Positions 6,914 to 13,739 of a DNA stretch of 13,739 nucleotides are shown piece by piece. Each line of letters begins with the position of its first letter. Within the stretch, counting starts at the first letter, position 1. The translations under genes and the position numbers were made by a program. The notes below the pieces were generated by a model that made no database searches, was not told where the DNA came from, and saw nothing but the letters and a program-made list of their open reading frames with translations. Origin of the DNA: Leptospirillum sp. (GTDB lineage Bacteria; Nitrospirota; Leptospirillia; Leptospirillales; Leptospirillaceae); NCBI GenBank assembly GCA_027346125.1, contig DAIEST010000167.1, forward strand, positions 1 through 13,739. The letters are read 5' to 3'.

Positions 6914-8197
6914 TCAGCGACCCATGCGAAGAGCGGAAAGGCCGGGGTAGAGCGCCTGGTCTCCCAGCTCTTCCTCGATTCTGAGCAGCCGGTTATACTT
7001 GGCTGTCCGTTCACCGCGGGACAGGGAACCGGTCTTGATCTGTCCCGTCTCCAGCGCGACGGCCAAGTCTGCAATGAACGTATCTTCAGACTCGCCGGAA
7101 CGATGGGAGATCATGGCGCCCATCCGGTGGTACAGCGCCATACGGGTTGCGTCGATGGTTTCCGTGACCGTTCCGACCTGGTTCAGCTTGACCAGAACCG
7201 CAGTCCCGACGTTTCTCCGGATCCCTTCCCGGATGTAGGTCGTATTGGTGACGAACAGATCGTCTCCCACCAGCTGGACGCGGTTTCCGATTTCCCGGGT
7301 CATCAGTTCCCATCCATCCCAGTCTTCTTCCGACAACCCGTCCTCGATGGAAACGATCGGGTAGCGATCCACGAGATCCGCATAATATCCGATCATCTCC
7401 TCCGCGGACAGAATCCGTTTCTCGCCCTCCAGAACATACTTTCCATCCCGGTAGAATTCCGAACTCGCCGAATCGAGCGCAAGGGAAATATCTTCCCCGG
7501 GTTCGTACCCCGCTTCACGAATCGCACGAACCAGAAGAAGCAGCGCTTCCTCGTGAGAGTTGAGCGACGGGGCAAATCCCCCTTCATCGCCCACCAGCGT
7601 GGGAAGACCTTCCGCATGCAGAACCTTTTTCAGGGTCCAGAAGACTTCTGAGCCCATCCGAAGCGCGTCAGAATAGGACTCCGCCCCGTGGGGAACAATC
7701 ATGAATTCCTGAAAGTCCAGGTTGTTGTCCGCATGAGCCCCTCCGTTGATGACATTCATGAACGGCGTCGGCAGGGTCCGGGCCGTCAGCCCTCCCAGGA
7801 TCCGGTACAGGGGAAGCCCGTGATCCTGGGCTGCAGCGCGGGAGACGGCCATCGATACGCCCAGGATGGCATTGGCCCCCAGAACGCTCTTGTTCGAAGT
7901 GCCGTCAAGCGCCTTCAGAGTCTCGTCGATCAGTCCCTGGTCATCGGCAGGCAGCCCCTGGAGCGCTTCCCGGATCACGCCAAGAACATTGGAAACGGCC
8001 ATCCGGACACCCTTTCCGAGGTACCGGGAGGATTCCCGGTCCCGAAGCTCGATCGCCTTGCGGGACCCCGTCGATGCGCCGGAAGGAACGATCGCCGACC
8101 CCGTCGCACCACTCGACAGGACAACATCCACTTCAACTGTGGGATTGCCTCGGGAATCCAGAACCTCCCGCGCCAGAATCTCTTCGATCTCACTCAC
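6914..8197 (-). CDS. eno: Enolase (phosphopyruvate hydratase)
   Basis: This 427-residue enolase interconverts 2-phosphoglycerate and phosphoenolpyruvate in glycolysis and gluconeogenesis. Length and motifs are complete: SGASTGSRKAIELRD (mobile loop), FQEF with Glu164, GDEGG with Glu205, Mg2+ ligands expected at Asp242, Glu285 (SIED) and Asp312 (GDDLF), catalytic Lys337 in LVKLNQVGT, and SHRSGESED with His365. The start is the GTG at 8197, giving MSEIEEILAREVLDSRGNPT, the normal enolase N-terminus; the frame is open upstream but that part reads through the cytochrome gene. AAAAGGA lies a few bases before the start. The GTG overlaps the TGA of the cytochrome gene by four bases, and ftsB follows one base after the stop, so enolase is translated in the middle of a coupled operon. 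Confidence 0.98.
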   Translation of the reverse strand: MSEIEEILAREVLDSRGNPTVEVDVVLSSGATGSAIVPSGASTGSRKAIELRDRESSRYLGKGVRMAVSNVLGVIREALQGLPADDQGLIDETLKALDGTSNKSVLGANAILGVSMAVSRAAAQDHGLPLYRILGGLTARTLPTPFMNVINGGAHADNNLDFQEFMIVPHGAESYSDALRMGSEVFWTLKKVLHAEGLPTLVGDEGGFAPSLNSHEEALLLLVRAIREAGYEPGEDISLALDSASSEFYRDGKYVLEGEKRILSAEEMIGYYADLVDRYPIVSIEDGLSEEDWDGWELMTREIGNRVQLVGDDLFVTNTTYIREGIRRNVGTAVLVKLNQVGTVTETIDATRMALYHRMGAMISHRSGESEDTFIADLAVALETGQIKTGSLSRGERTAKYNRLLRIEEELGDQALYPGLSALRMGR

Positions 8198-8700
8198 TGA
8201 ACGATCCTTTTCTGAAGAAGACCCGGGTCGGGGAGAGGCGGCGAAAAAGGCACCTGCCCCCCGAAATCCTGATCCTGATAGTGGTTGTGGCATTCGGCAC
8301 AGGCCCTCCCCTGGACGGGAACATCCTGGTGGGCATCCCTCAGGTAGCCGTGCACATGGCATTTCACGCAGTTCTCATTGGGAACCACTCCCGGAACGTA
8401 CGCCATCGACGGGTGAGGCGTTCCCCAGAAATGAATCGCCAACTCCTTGAGACCCGTCATCTGCGCACCGAGCATCCCACCGAGTCCCGGCCCGGAATGA
8501 CAGGAGATACAGTCCGGATGATGCCGGGATGCGCCGGACTCATGGTAGCTCCGGCCAAAGAATTTCATTTCGTGGCAGGAAGCGCAAAAACCCGGGAAGG
8601 ACTCCAGATACCGGCCTCCCCCGGACAGAGCCACTCCCACAATCGCAAGGACGCCCGTCACGTACAGAACGCCCGGAAGCTTCCTGACGAAAGAACCCAT
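8194..8700 (-). CDS. NapC/NirT/NrfH-like membrane tetraheme cytochrome c
   Basis: This 168-residue protein has one N-terminal membrane helix (about residues 10-28) and four c-type heme sites: CASCH (39-43), CISCH (64-68), CVKCH (111-115) and CAECH (134-138). The first site continues as CASCHEM, matching the CxxCHxM heme-1 pattern of NrfH/NapC-type quinol dehydrogenases, where Met is an axial ligand. Extra histidines (60, 61, 90, 96, 117, 124, 140) could supply distal ligands. Family members take electrons from membrane quinols and pass them to periplasmic partners. No reductase gene is adjacent, so the partner is unknown. The start is the ATG at 8700 with GGAGGAGCG immediately upstream. The gene sits between an unidentified secreted protein and eno, overlapping eno by four bases. 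Maturation needs a cytochrome c assembly system not seen here. Confidence 0.93.
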   Translation of the reverse strand: MGSFVRKLPGVLYVTGVLAIVGVALSGGGRYLESFPGFCASCHEMKFFGRSYHESGASRHHPDCISCHSGPGLGGMLGAQMTGLKELAIHFWGTPHPSMAYVPGVVPNENCVKCHVHGYLRDAHQDVPVQGRACAECHNHYQDQDFGGQVPFSPPLPDPGLLQKRIVQ

Positions 8701-8725
8701 CGCTCCTCCTGAACCCGTTTCTCCG

Positions 8726-9388
8726 TCACGGTTTCCCGGAGGCTGTCCCTTCCTGGTAGGAAAGCAGTTCCCGCGACCAGTGCCAGAGTCCGTCATCGGC
8801 CCATCCACCTTCGGCGATCATCCCCAGGTTCGGAACATAATAATCGTAGAGAATCTGAGGACTCTTCCTGCGGATCAGGTCATAGGTCACCCTCTTGCGG
8901 ACAACCCATGCCACAAAGGTTCCTGCCGGCAGCTTGAGCCTGACTTTCCCCCAGACCCGGCTGAACACGCGGTTCTGCCCGTCCTGGGCTTCCCAGTTGT
9001 CCCCTTTCCGGAACGGGATCCGGTACTGGAGAAGAGGAGGCCGGAACGTCCAGACACGGCTTCCAAAATCCGAGGTCGAGGTATTCTGGACCACGCTCCC
9101 CGATCCGGGGTCATAGCTGAATGTCGAAACGATCGTCCGGCTCGGAAACTTCACGTACCGGATCGTCCGGGAAATCTCGACCCGAAGGAGTTTTCCCCTG
9201 TCCGGAAGAACGCGGAACGACTCCCTGACCGAAATCTTCCCTCCCAGACCGCTGAAGTTCTTGACGAGCGGCCCCTGCGGAAAATAGGGCACAGGGCCTT
9301 CCGCCGCCCGGAGGGTTCCGGAAAAAGCCACCGCGGACAAGGCAAGAATCCCCAGAAGGAAAACACGCGTTCCCAAAGACGCCCTCAC
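8726..9388 (-). CDS. Secreted beta-rich protein of unknown function, 220 residues
   Basis: I cannot name this family. The start is the GTG at 9388, which overlaps the gatB TGA by four bases. Residues 6-30 are a signal peptide (RVFLLGILALSAVAFSG then TLRAAEG), with cleavage likely near residue 28-30. The mature part has no cysteine, so no heme or disulfide, and alternates short hydrophobic and charged segments typical of a beta-barrel or sandwich. The arrangement GDNWEAQ (about residue 140), then KLPAGTFVAWVV, then YDYYVPNLGMIAEG resembles periplasmic DUF3108-like proteins, where a GTF/Y-PGxGxV pattern is common; this is a loose resemblance. It lies 25 bases before the tetraheme cytochrome gene and is probably co-translated with it, so a role in the same envelope redox process is a reasonable guess. 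Confidence 0.82.
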   Translation of the reverse strand: MRASLGTRVFLLGILALSAVAFSGTLRAAEGPVPYFPQGPLVKNFSGLGGKISVRESFRVLPDRGKLLRVEISRTIRYVKFPSRTIVSTFSYDPGSGSVVQNTSTSDFGSRVWTFRPPLLQYRIPFRKGDNWEAQDGQNRVFSRVWGKVRLKLPAGTFVAWVVRKRVTYDLIRRKSPQILYDYYVPNLGMIAEGGWADDGLWHWSRELLSYQEGTASGKP

Positions 9389-10857
9389 CGGGACAGCGCC
9401 TCTTTCAGCAAACGGTTGACCTTTTGCGGGTTGGCCTTTCCGCCGGATTTCTTCATCACCTGACCGACCAGGAATCCGAACAGCCGTTCCTTTCCCTCCC
9501 GATAGGATTGCACCTCTCCGGGATTTTCCCTGACGACATCGTCGATCCACCGTCCAAGCGCATCCTCTCCCGATTCCTGGGACAGGTTCTTCTCGGCGAC
9601 GACCTCCCTGGGAGTCCGAAGCGATTCGATGCAGACAGCATAGACATCCTTCGCCTGGTTCAGGGAGAGCCGCTCTTCGACCACCAGCGCCACCAGATAG
9701 GAGATCTCCCGGGCGGCCAGGGAGCCCGTCAGAATGGCCGGGCCCTTACGGTTCCACTCCCTCAGAACCTCCGAGAGAAGGAAGTTCACCAGGCGGGGAG
9801 TCCCCTGTTCCACCGGCCAGCCTCCCTTTCCGGCATATTCATGGAGGGCCTCCCGGGCCTCTTCAAGATACCGGGAGAGGTCTTCCTCCAGGACGAGAAC
9901 TTCCGCATCCTCCTCCCGAATGCCGAACTCCCCGGAAAGCCTTGCCACTCTCTCATGGGGAAGCTCCGGGAGACGGGATCGTTCTTCCTCGATCCATTTG
10001 GGATCCAGGACGACCGGGGGAAGATCCGGCTCCGGGAAATAGCGATAGTCGAGAGCCTCTTCCTTGGAACGCATCGGAAGAGTCCGTCCGGTGGAACTGT
10101 CGAACAACCGGGTTTCGCTGACCACACGTTCTCCCCTGTCCAGAAGCTGGGCCTGCCGTTCGCACTCGAACAGGAGCGCCTTGTGGACAAAGCGAAACGA
10201 ATTCATGTTCTTGATCTCGACCTTTGTTCCAAAAACAGAACTTCCCCCGGGACGAAGGGAGACATTCGCATCGCAGCGGAAACTCCCCTCCTCCATATTG
10301 CCATCGGACACTCCGGTGGCCCGCAGGATCTGGCGAAGCTTCTTCAGGTAGTCGACCGCCTCCTCCGGGGTCCGGATATCCGGTTCCGAGACGATCTCCA
10401 GAAGCGGCACGCCCGAACGGTTCAGATCCACATGACTGGCATCCCGGATGCCCGCGTGCATGTTTTTCCCGGCATCCTCCTCCAGATGAATCCGGTGGAT
10501 GCGGATTTCCCGTGTCCCCTCTCCGCTTCTCACCGTCAGCCCCCCCCCTGTCAGGAGCGGATAGGTGAACTGCGAGATCTGGTAGCCCTTCGGAAGATCG
10601 GGATAGAAGTAATGCTTTCTGTCGAATACGCTCCGTTGATGGATCGAACACCCCATCGCGAGCCCCAGCCGGATCCCCAGTCGAACCGCTTCCTCATTCA
10701 GAAGGGGAAGGACGCCGGGATGGCCCAGGCAGACCGGGCAGGTCAGAGCGTTCGGGGGAGCTCCGAAACGGTTCTCGCAACGACAGAAAAGCTTGGTCCG
10801 TGTCAGGAGCTGGGAATGGACCTCAAGTCCCACCACCATTTCATATTCGGCACTCAC
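9385..10857 (-). CDS. gatB: Asp-tRNA(Asn)/Glu-tRNA(Gln) amidotransferase subunit B
   Basis: This 490-residue GatB is the tRNA-binding and kinase subunit. It phosphorylates misacylated Glu-tRNA(Gln) and/or Asp-tRNA(Asn) for amidation by ammonia from GatA. Visible features are GLEVHSQL at residues 10-17, a Cys4 zinc-knuckle pattern (Cys25, Cys27, Cys40, Cys43 around CRCENRFGAP and TCPVCLGHPG), the YFYPDLPKGYQISQ segment, and a C-terminal helical YqeY-like tail that contacts tRNA. Length is normal. The start is the GTG at 10857, overlapping the gatA stop as GTGA with GGAGG upstream; the open frame further upstream is an artefact inside gatA. The gene ends in another GTGA overlap with the secreted-protein gene. 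A long open frame on the opposite strand is a shadow of this gene. Confidence 0.98.
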   Translation of the reverse strand: MSAEYEMVVGLEVHSQLLTRTKLFCRCENRFGAPPNALTCPVCLGHPGVLPLLNEEAVRLGIRLGLAMGCSIHQRSVFDRKHYFYPDLPKGYQISQFTYPLLTGGGLTVRSGEGTREIRIHRIHLEEDAGKNMHAGIRDASHVDLNRSGVPLLEIVSEPDIRTPEEAVDYLKKLRQILRATGVSDGNMEEGSFRCDANVSLRPGGSSVFGTKVEIKNMNSFRFVHKALLFECERQAQLLDRGERVVSETRLFDSSTGRTLPMRSKEEALDYRYFPEPDLPPVVLDPKWIEEERSRLPELPHERVARLSGEFGIREEDAEVLVLEEDLSRYLEEAREALHEYAGKGGWPVEQGTPRLVNFLLSEVLREWNRKGPAILTGSLAAREISYLVALVVEERLSLNQAKDVYAVCIESLRTPREVVAEKNLSQESGEDALGRWIDDVVRENPGEVQSYREGKERLFGFLVGQVMKKSGGKANPQKVNRLLKEALSR

Positions 10858-12335
10858 GAGACTTTTCCTCCCGCAGTCTGGACGGACACCGGAGGAGTTC
10901 GAAAACCGACAGCCTCTTCCAGAACCCGTGCCGCGCGCAACAGCCGGCCTTCCGACCAGGCCGGCCCGATCAGCTGGGCGCCGACCGGAAGTCCCGACGG
11001 CGTCGGCCACGAAGGGGTGGAAAGCGCGGGGAGTCCGGCCAGATTCGCCGAAATCGTGTAAATATCGGAAAGATACATGGCCAGCGGATCGTCGAGTTTT
11101 TCCCCGAACCGGAACGGAGGGGTGGGCGTGGTGGGGGCAAAGACCAGGTCGACCTCGTGAAATGCCCGGTCGAACTCCTCCCGGATCAGGGACTGGACCT
11201 GCTGGGCCTTCCGGTAATACTGATCCTGATACCCCGCGGACAGGGCGAAGGTGCCCAGAAGAATCCGCCGCTTGACTTCCGGGCCGAACCCTTCGCGCCG
11301 GGAGTTCTGATAGAGATCTTTCAGGTTTCCTGAAGACAGGGAGCGATACCCGTAGCGGATGCCGTCGTACCGGGAAAGATTGGAGGCCGCTTCGCTCGTG
11401 GCGATCAGGTAATACACGTTGACCCCGAAACTGGCGGAGGGCAGGCGAATAGGCCTGAACACGGCTCCTTCGGCCGACCAGACCTCGCGGGCCCGCTCGA
11501 GCGAAGCCGCGACCTCCGGGTCCAGTCCATCGCCGAAAAACTCTTCCGGGATCCCGATGGTCATTCCCCGGACACTGCCCTCGAACTCCCGGACCATCTC
11601 CTGGGGATCCCGGTCCCGGACGGTCATGTCCCGGCCGTCGGGACCCGACACGAGAACCGTCAGTTCAAGCGCATCCTCCGCACACCGGGAGAACGGACCG
11701 ATCTGGTCGAGCGACGAGGAAAAGGCCACCAGCCCGTAGCGGGAGACACGGCCGTAAGTGGGCTTGAGACCCAGAACGCCGCAGAACGCCGCCGGTTGCC
11801 TGATGGAACCCCCGGTATCCGATCCCAGGGAAAGAGGGGCCAGTCCCGCCGCCACGGACACGGCCGACCCGCCGGAGGAGCCGCCCGGAACTCTTCCGGT
11901 ATCCCAGGGGTTCCGGGTAACGCCCATGGACGAGTTTTCGGTGGAACTTCCCATCGCGAACTCATCCATGTTGGTCTTCCCGAGAATGACCGCCCCGGCC
12001 TTGAGAAGTCGCTCGACGACAGTCGCATTCTCGATCGGCCGGAAGTTGGCCAGCATCCGCGAAGCGCAGGTCGTGGGCAATCCCAGAACGTTCATGTTGT
12101 CCTTGATCGCGACCGGATAGCCGTAAAAGGGAGAGTTTGCCGGATTTCTGGCCAGTCGGTTGTCCAGCTGACGGGCGCGGTTGAGCGCATTGGGATTCAC
12201 GGTGAGATAAGCCCCCAGAGCGCGATCGATCCCTTCGATCCGGTCAAGATAGTACCGGACGGCGTCCTCGATCGAAAATGCCCGCTCGTCCCTTCCCTTC
12301 CGGAAGGATTCGAGAGTGGTGAACGGAGCGCTCAC
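10854..12335 (-). CDS. gatA: Asp-tRNA(Asn)/Glu-tRNA(Gln) amidotransferase subunit A
   Basis: This 493-residue GatA is the glutaminase subunit, an amidase-signature enzyme that releases ammonia from glutamine and channels it to GatB. The catalytic triad is visible: Lys78 in PVAIKDN, cis-Ser153 in GGSSGGSA, and Ser177 in DTGGSIRQPAAFCG, one residue off the numbering of characterised GatA enzymes. The C-terminal end keeps the family block LAGLPALSTPSW with GLPVGAQLIGP. Length is normal for the family. The start is the GTG at 12335, overlapping the panD TGA by four bases. The gene is separated from gatC by panD, which is unusual in my experience. GatB follows with another GTGA overlap, so A and B should be made in equal amounts. 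Confidence 0.98.
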   Translation of the reverse strand: MSAPFTTLESFRKGRDERAFSIEDAVRYYLDRIEGIDRALGAYLTVNPNALNRARQLDNRLARNPANSPFYGYPVAIKDNMNVLGLPTTCASRMLANFRPIENATVVERLLKAGAVILGKTNMDEFAMGSSTENSSMGVTRNPWDTGRVPGGSSGGSAVSVAAGLAPLSLGSDTGGSIRQPAAFCGVLGLKPTYGRVSRYGLVAFSSSLDQIGPFSRCAEDALELTVLVSGPDGRDMTVRDRDPQEMVREFEGSVRGMTIGIPEEFFGDGLDPEVAASLERAREVWSAEGAVFRPIRLPSASFGVNVYYLIATSEAASNLSRYDGIRYGYRSLSSGNLKDLYQNSRREGFGPEVKRRILLGTFALSAGYQDQYYRKAQQVQSLIREEFDRAFHEVDLVFAPTTPTPPFRFGEKLDDPLAMYLSDIYTISANLAGLPALSTPSWPTPSGLPVGAQLIGPAWSEGRLLRAARVLEEAVGFRTPPVSVQTAGGKVS

Positions 12336-12697
12336 AGGACATTCCCCGTCGAACGGATCCTGTTTTTTCCGTCCACCTTCACGATAACCGGCAGGTACTT
12401 CGCGAGTTCTTCTTCTGTGTAATGGGCATAGCAGAAAATGATGATCCTGTCCCCGACCGCTCCCTTCCTGGCGGTGGGCCCGTTCAGGCATACGGTGCCG
12501 CTCCCGGCGGAACCCGGAATGACATAAGTGGAAAACCGCTCCCCGTTGTTCAGGTTGCTGACCACGACCTGTTCGAACGGGATCAGTCCCGAAGCGTTCA
12601 TGAGATCCTGGTCGAGGGTCAGACTGCCTTCATATTCAAGATCGGACTCCGTTACAGTCGCCCGATGGATTTTGGACCGAAGCATGGTTCTCAGCAT
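12332..12697 (-). CDS. panD: Aspartate 1-decarboxylase (pyruvoyl proenzyme)
   Basis: This 121-residue PanD makes beta-alanine from aspartate for pantothenate and coenzyme A synthesis. It is made as a proenzyme that cleaves itself between Gly24 and Ser25 (EYEGSLTLD) to form the pyruvoyl cofactor. Starting at the ATG at 12697 gives MLRTMLRSKIHRA and puts the cleavage at 24/25 exactly as in the classical enzyme, which decides the start over the ATG at 12685. Other family features are LDQDLMNASGLIPFEQV, RFSTYVIPG, SGTVCLNGPTARKG and GDRIIIFCYAHY. GGAGG lies about 12 bases upstream. The gene is wedged between gatC (four-base gap) and gatA (four-base overlap). The physical link means PanD and the amidotransferase are co-expressed; both deal in aspartate, but a functional connection is inference. 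Confidence 0.97.
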   Translation of the reverse strand: MLRTMLRSKIHRATVTESDLEYEGSLTLDQDLMNASGLIPFEQVVVSNLNNGERFSTYVIPGSAGSGTVCLNGPTARKGAVGDRIIIFCYAHYTEEELAKYLPVIVKVDGKNRIRSTGNVL

Positions 12698-12701
12698 AAG
12701 A

Positions 12702-13001
12702 TCAGCGTCCCTCCTCAAGGATGCGGGGAACCCGGAAAAACGAACCGGAGTGGTCGGGGGCATTGGACAGGGCTTCCTCCGTCGGGATGGACGGACGGGG
12801 CATATCGGCCGCAAGCGGAGTCGGCTCCGACATATCCTCCGAAACATGGAGGCCTGGAGGAGGAAGCTCGAGACGATTCAGGGTCTCCACGTAATCAAGA
12901 ATGCCGGAAAGCTCCCCCGCAAAATGCGCTTCTTCTTCCGGTGTCAGGGAGAGGCTTGCCAGGCGGGCTACATGGAGGACCTGTTCTTTTGTCAGTTTCA
13001 C
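12702..13001 (-). CDS. gatC: Asp-tRNA(Asn)/Glu-tRNA(Gln) amidotransferase subunit C
   Basis: This 99-residue GatC is the small subunit that wraps GatA to GatB and stabilises GatA. Family features are the N-terminal KLTKEQVLHVARLASLSLT and EELSxILxYVExLN-like segment (GELSGILDYVETLN), then EPTPLAADMP and the C-terminal FFRVPRILE. I chose the GTG at 13001: it has AAAGGA eight bases upstream and gives the standard MKLTxEQVxHVARLA start. An in-frame ATG at 13034 would begin only about ten bases from the TATAAT box at 13044-13049, leaving no room for a leader. It is the first gene of the operon. PanD starts four bases after its stop. Confidence 0.95.
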   Translation of the reverse strand: MKLTKEQVLHVARLASLSLTPEEEAHFAGELSGILDYVETLNRLELPPPGLHVSEDMSEPTPLAADMPRPSIPTEEALSNAPDHSGSFFRVPRILEEGR

Positions 13002-13043
13002 AGTCGCGATCCTTTCTGGGACATTAAACTGCATCGTTCCGAA

Positions 13044-13049
13044 ATTATA
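13044..13049 (-). promoter_or_regulatory. -10 box of the gatC-panD-gatA-gatB operon promoter
   Basis: On the minus strand, 13049-13044 reads TATAAT, a perfect -10 hexamer, in an AT-rich patch just before gatC. The expected transcription start near 13037 would give a leader of about 36 bases to the GTG at 13001. The -35 region is weak: TGTAAT at 17-base spacing or CTGTAA at 18, so an activator or another sigma factor may be needed. Confidence 0.5.
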
Positions 13050-13177
13050 TTCGATCTTCCGGGGAAATTACAGACGGGATCCCGCCTTCTCCCCGAAGAG
13101 TGCCCGGAGGCCTTCCCGAAACACAGTGCCGGCAGTGAAGGGGAGAGCAGACCAGAAGGAAGAAAGTCCTGACGGGT

Positions 13178-13739
13178 TCACTCCGGCAGGCTCAGATTGG
13201 CGAACCGCTCGAGGAGACGCCTCACCCCTGTCCCTTCGAAACGGATTGTCAGTTCCAGATCCCCGCCATTTCCGGAAGCCGATTCGACGACACCCTTGCC
13301 GAACCGGGGATGGAGGACAGACTTTCCGATCCACTCCGGACGGAGCGAAGGAGACCGTTCGGGAGGGGGAGGAGGAACGGGGGACGGCGGACGGTGCGTT
13401 CCGGCTCCCCCGCCCGGACGGGCGGGAGAGAACCTGTCCGGAGACGGAGGTCTTGCCGGCGAACCCGGACGGGAACCCGACGGAGAAGATGCGGAACGCA
13501 TCGCGGGAAGGTCTCCCGAGACGGCATCCTTCGGAAGATCCAGCAAAAACCGGGAGGGCTTCTGTGAATCGGTACGGCCGAACAGCTGACGGGTCAGACA
13601 ATAGGTGATCGACAGGGTATCCCGGGCACGGGTCATCGCAACATAGAACAGGCGACGCTCCTCCTCGACATCGGTCCGTTCCCGTGATCTCATCGGCAGG
13701 ATTTCCTCTTCCGCCCCGGTCAGGTACACATGGGGAAAT
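13178..13739 (-). CDS. UvrD/PcrA-type DNA helicase, C-terminal part (partial)
   Basis: The last 186 residues of a superfamily 1A helicase are present; the N-terminal bulk lies beyond the window edge. The segment FPHVYLTGAEEE (from the edge) is the UvrD FPxVFLxGxEEG block, and EEERRLFYVAMTRARD is helicase motif VI with the arginine that contacts ATP. After KPSRFLLDLP comes a linker of about 46 residues rich in Pro, Ser, Gly and Arg. A C-terminal Tudor-like PcrA domain follows (IGKSVLHPRFGKGVVES through LELTIRFEGTGVRRLLERFANL), which in PcrA binds RNA polymerase. The enzyme unwinds DNA in repair and in resolving transcription conflicts. The Tudor-like tail favours PcrA/UvrD over Rep. The stop lies about 130 bases before the gatC -10 box. 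Confidence 0.93.
   Translation of the reverse strand, partial: FPHVYLTGAEEEILPMRSRERTDVEEERRLFYVAMTRARDTLSITYCLTRQLFGRTDSQKPSRFLLDLPKDAVSGDLPAMRSASSPSGSRPGSPARPPSPDRFSPARPGGGAGTHRPPSPVPPPPPERSPSLRPEWIGKSVLHPRFGKGVVESASGNGGDLELTIRFEGTGVRRLLERFANLSLPE

Noticed and set aside
8780..9463. A 227-codon plus-strand frame opposite the secreted-protein gene
   Set aside because: The minus-strand gene has a signal peptide and coupled junctions on the same strand as its neighbours. The plus-strand peptide is Pro/Arg-rich and featureless.
9424..11061. A 545-codon open frame on the plus strand opposite gatB
   Set aside because: It lies exactly antisense to gatB, whose product is unambiguous. The peptide shows no family features, and GC-rich codon bias on the coding strand readily leaves such frames open.
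13050..13177. Gap between the helicase stop and gatC searched for a terminator
   Set aside because: TGCCGGCA and GGGATCCC are palindromes without loops, and a GCCTCC/GAAGGC pairing is imperfect with no T-run. None supports a terminator call.
1..13739. CRISPR arrays, insertion sequences, phage or defence genes
   Set aside because: No direct-repeat arrays, terminal inverted repeats, transposase or integrase motifs were seen by eye. The gene content is housekeeping and envelope functions.

Overview
The window looks like ordinary chromosome from a GC-rich, Gram-negative-type bacterium. A lipobox protein, signal peptides and a membrane-anchored multiheme cytochrome c point to a two-membrane cell with a respiratory chain. 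The gatCAB operon indicates tRNA-dependent amidation (Gln-tRNA and/or Asn-tRNA made indirectly). The combination of DUF5069, an M16 peptidase pair, a tiny AURKAIP1/COX24-type ribosomal protein and a NapC/NirT-like cytochrome suggests Nitrospirota, perhaps a Leptospirillum-like organism. That placement is my impression of the gene content, not a measured assignment.

Left part, plus strand (1-6392). The window opens on the last codons of an unidentified gene. This runs by ATGA overlaps into a YkgJ-type cysteine-cluster protein and then a DUF2156 (GNAT-fold, aminoacyl-phosphatidylglycerol-synthase-like) protein. Next come an orphan acidic 109-residue protein with a hairpin behind it, and a DUF5069 protein with a good sigma-70-type promoter. 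Two consecutive M16 metallopeptidase genes follow: the first keeps the zinc motif, and the second is a lipoprotein that has lost all three HxxEH residues but keeps the Arg/Tyr substrate-binding pair. They look like the two halves of an envelope heterodimer. After a 247-base gap come a 29-codon basic ribosomal-protein gene and a small membrane-anchored coiled-coil protein.

Right part, minus strand (6571-13739). Reading right to left, the C-terminal end of a UvrD/PcrA helicase is followed by one long tightly packed operon: gatC, panD, gatA, gatB, a secreted protein of unknown function, a tetraheme NapC/NirT-like cytochrome c, eno and an ftsB/divIC-like gene. A TATAAT box sits just before gatC. 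Four of the junctions are GTGA overlaps in which a GTG start shares bases with the upstream TGA stop, and eno and ftsB are one base apart. The operon therefore joins translation (GatCAB), beta-alanine/CoA synthesis (PanD), electron transfer (cytochrome), glycolysis (enolase) and cell division (FtsB-like) in one apparent transcript. The two halves converge at 6393-6570, where I see no gene and no convincing terminator.

I found no CRISPR array, insertion sequence, tRNA or rRNA, phage gene or recognisable defence system, and no stretch over 300 bases without a gene. The best leads are the unidentified secreted protein paired with the cytochrome, the split-function M16 pair, panD inside the gat operon, the 29-residue ribosomal protein and the YkgJ-DUF2156 pair. 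I do not claim an undescribed system here.
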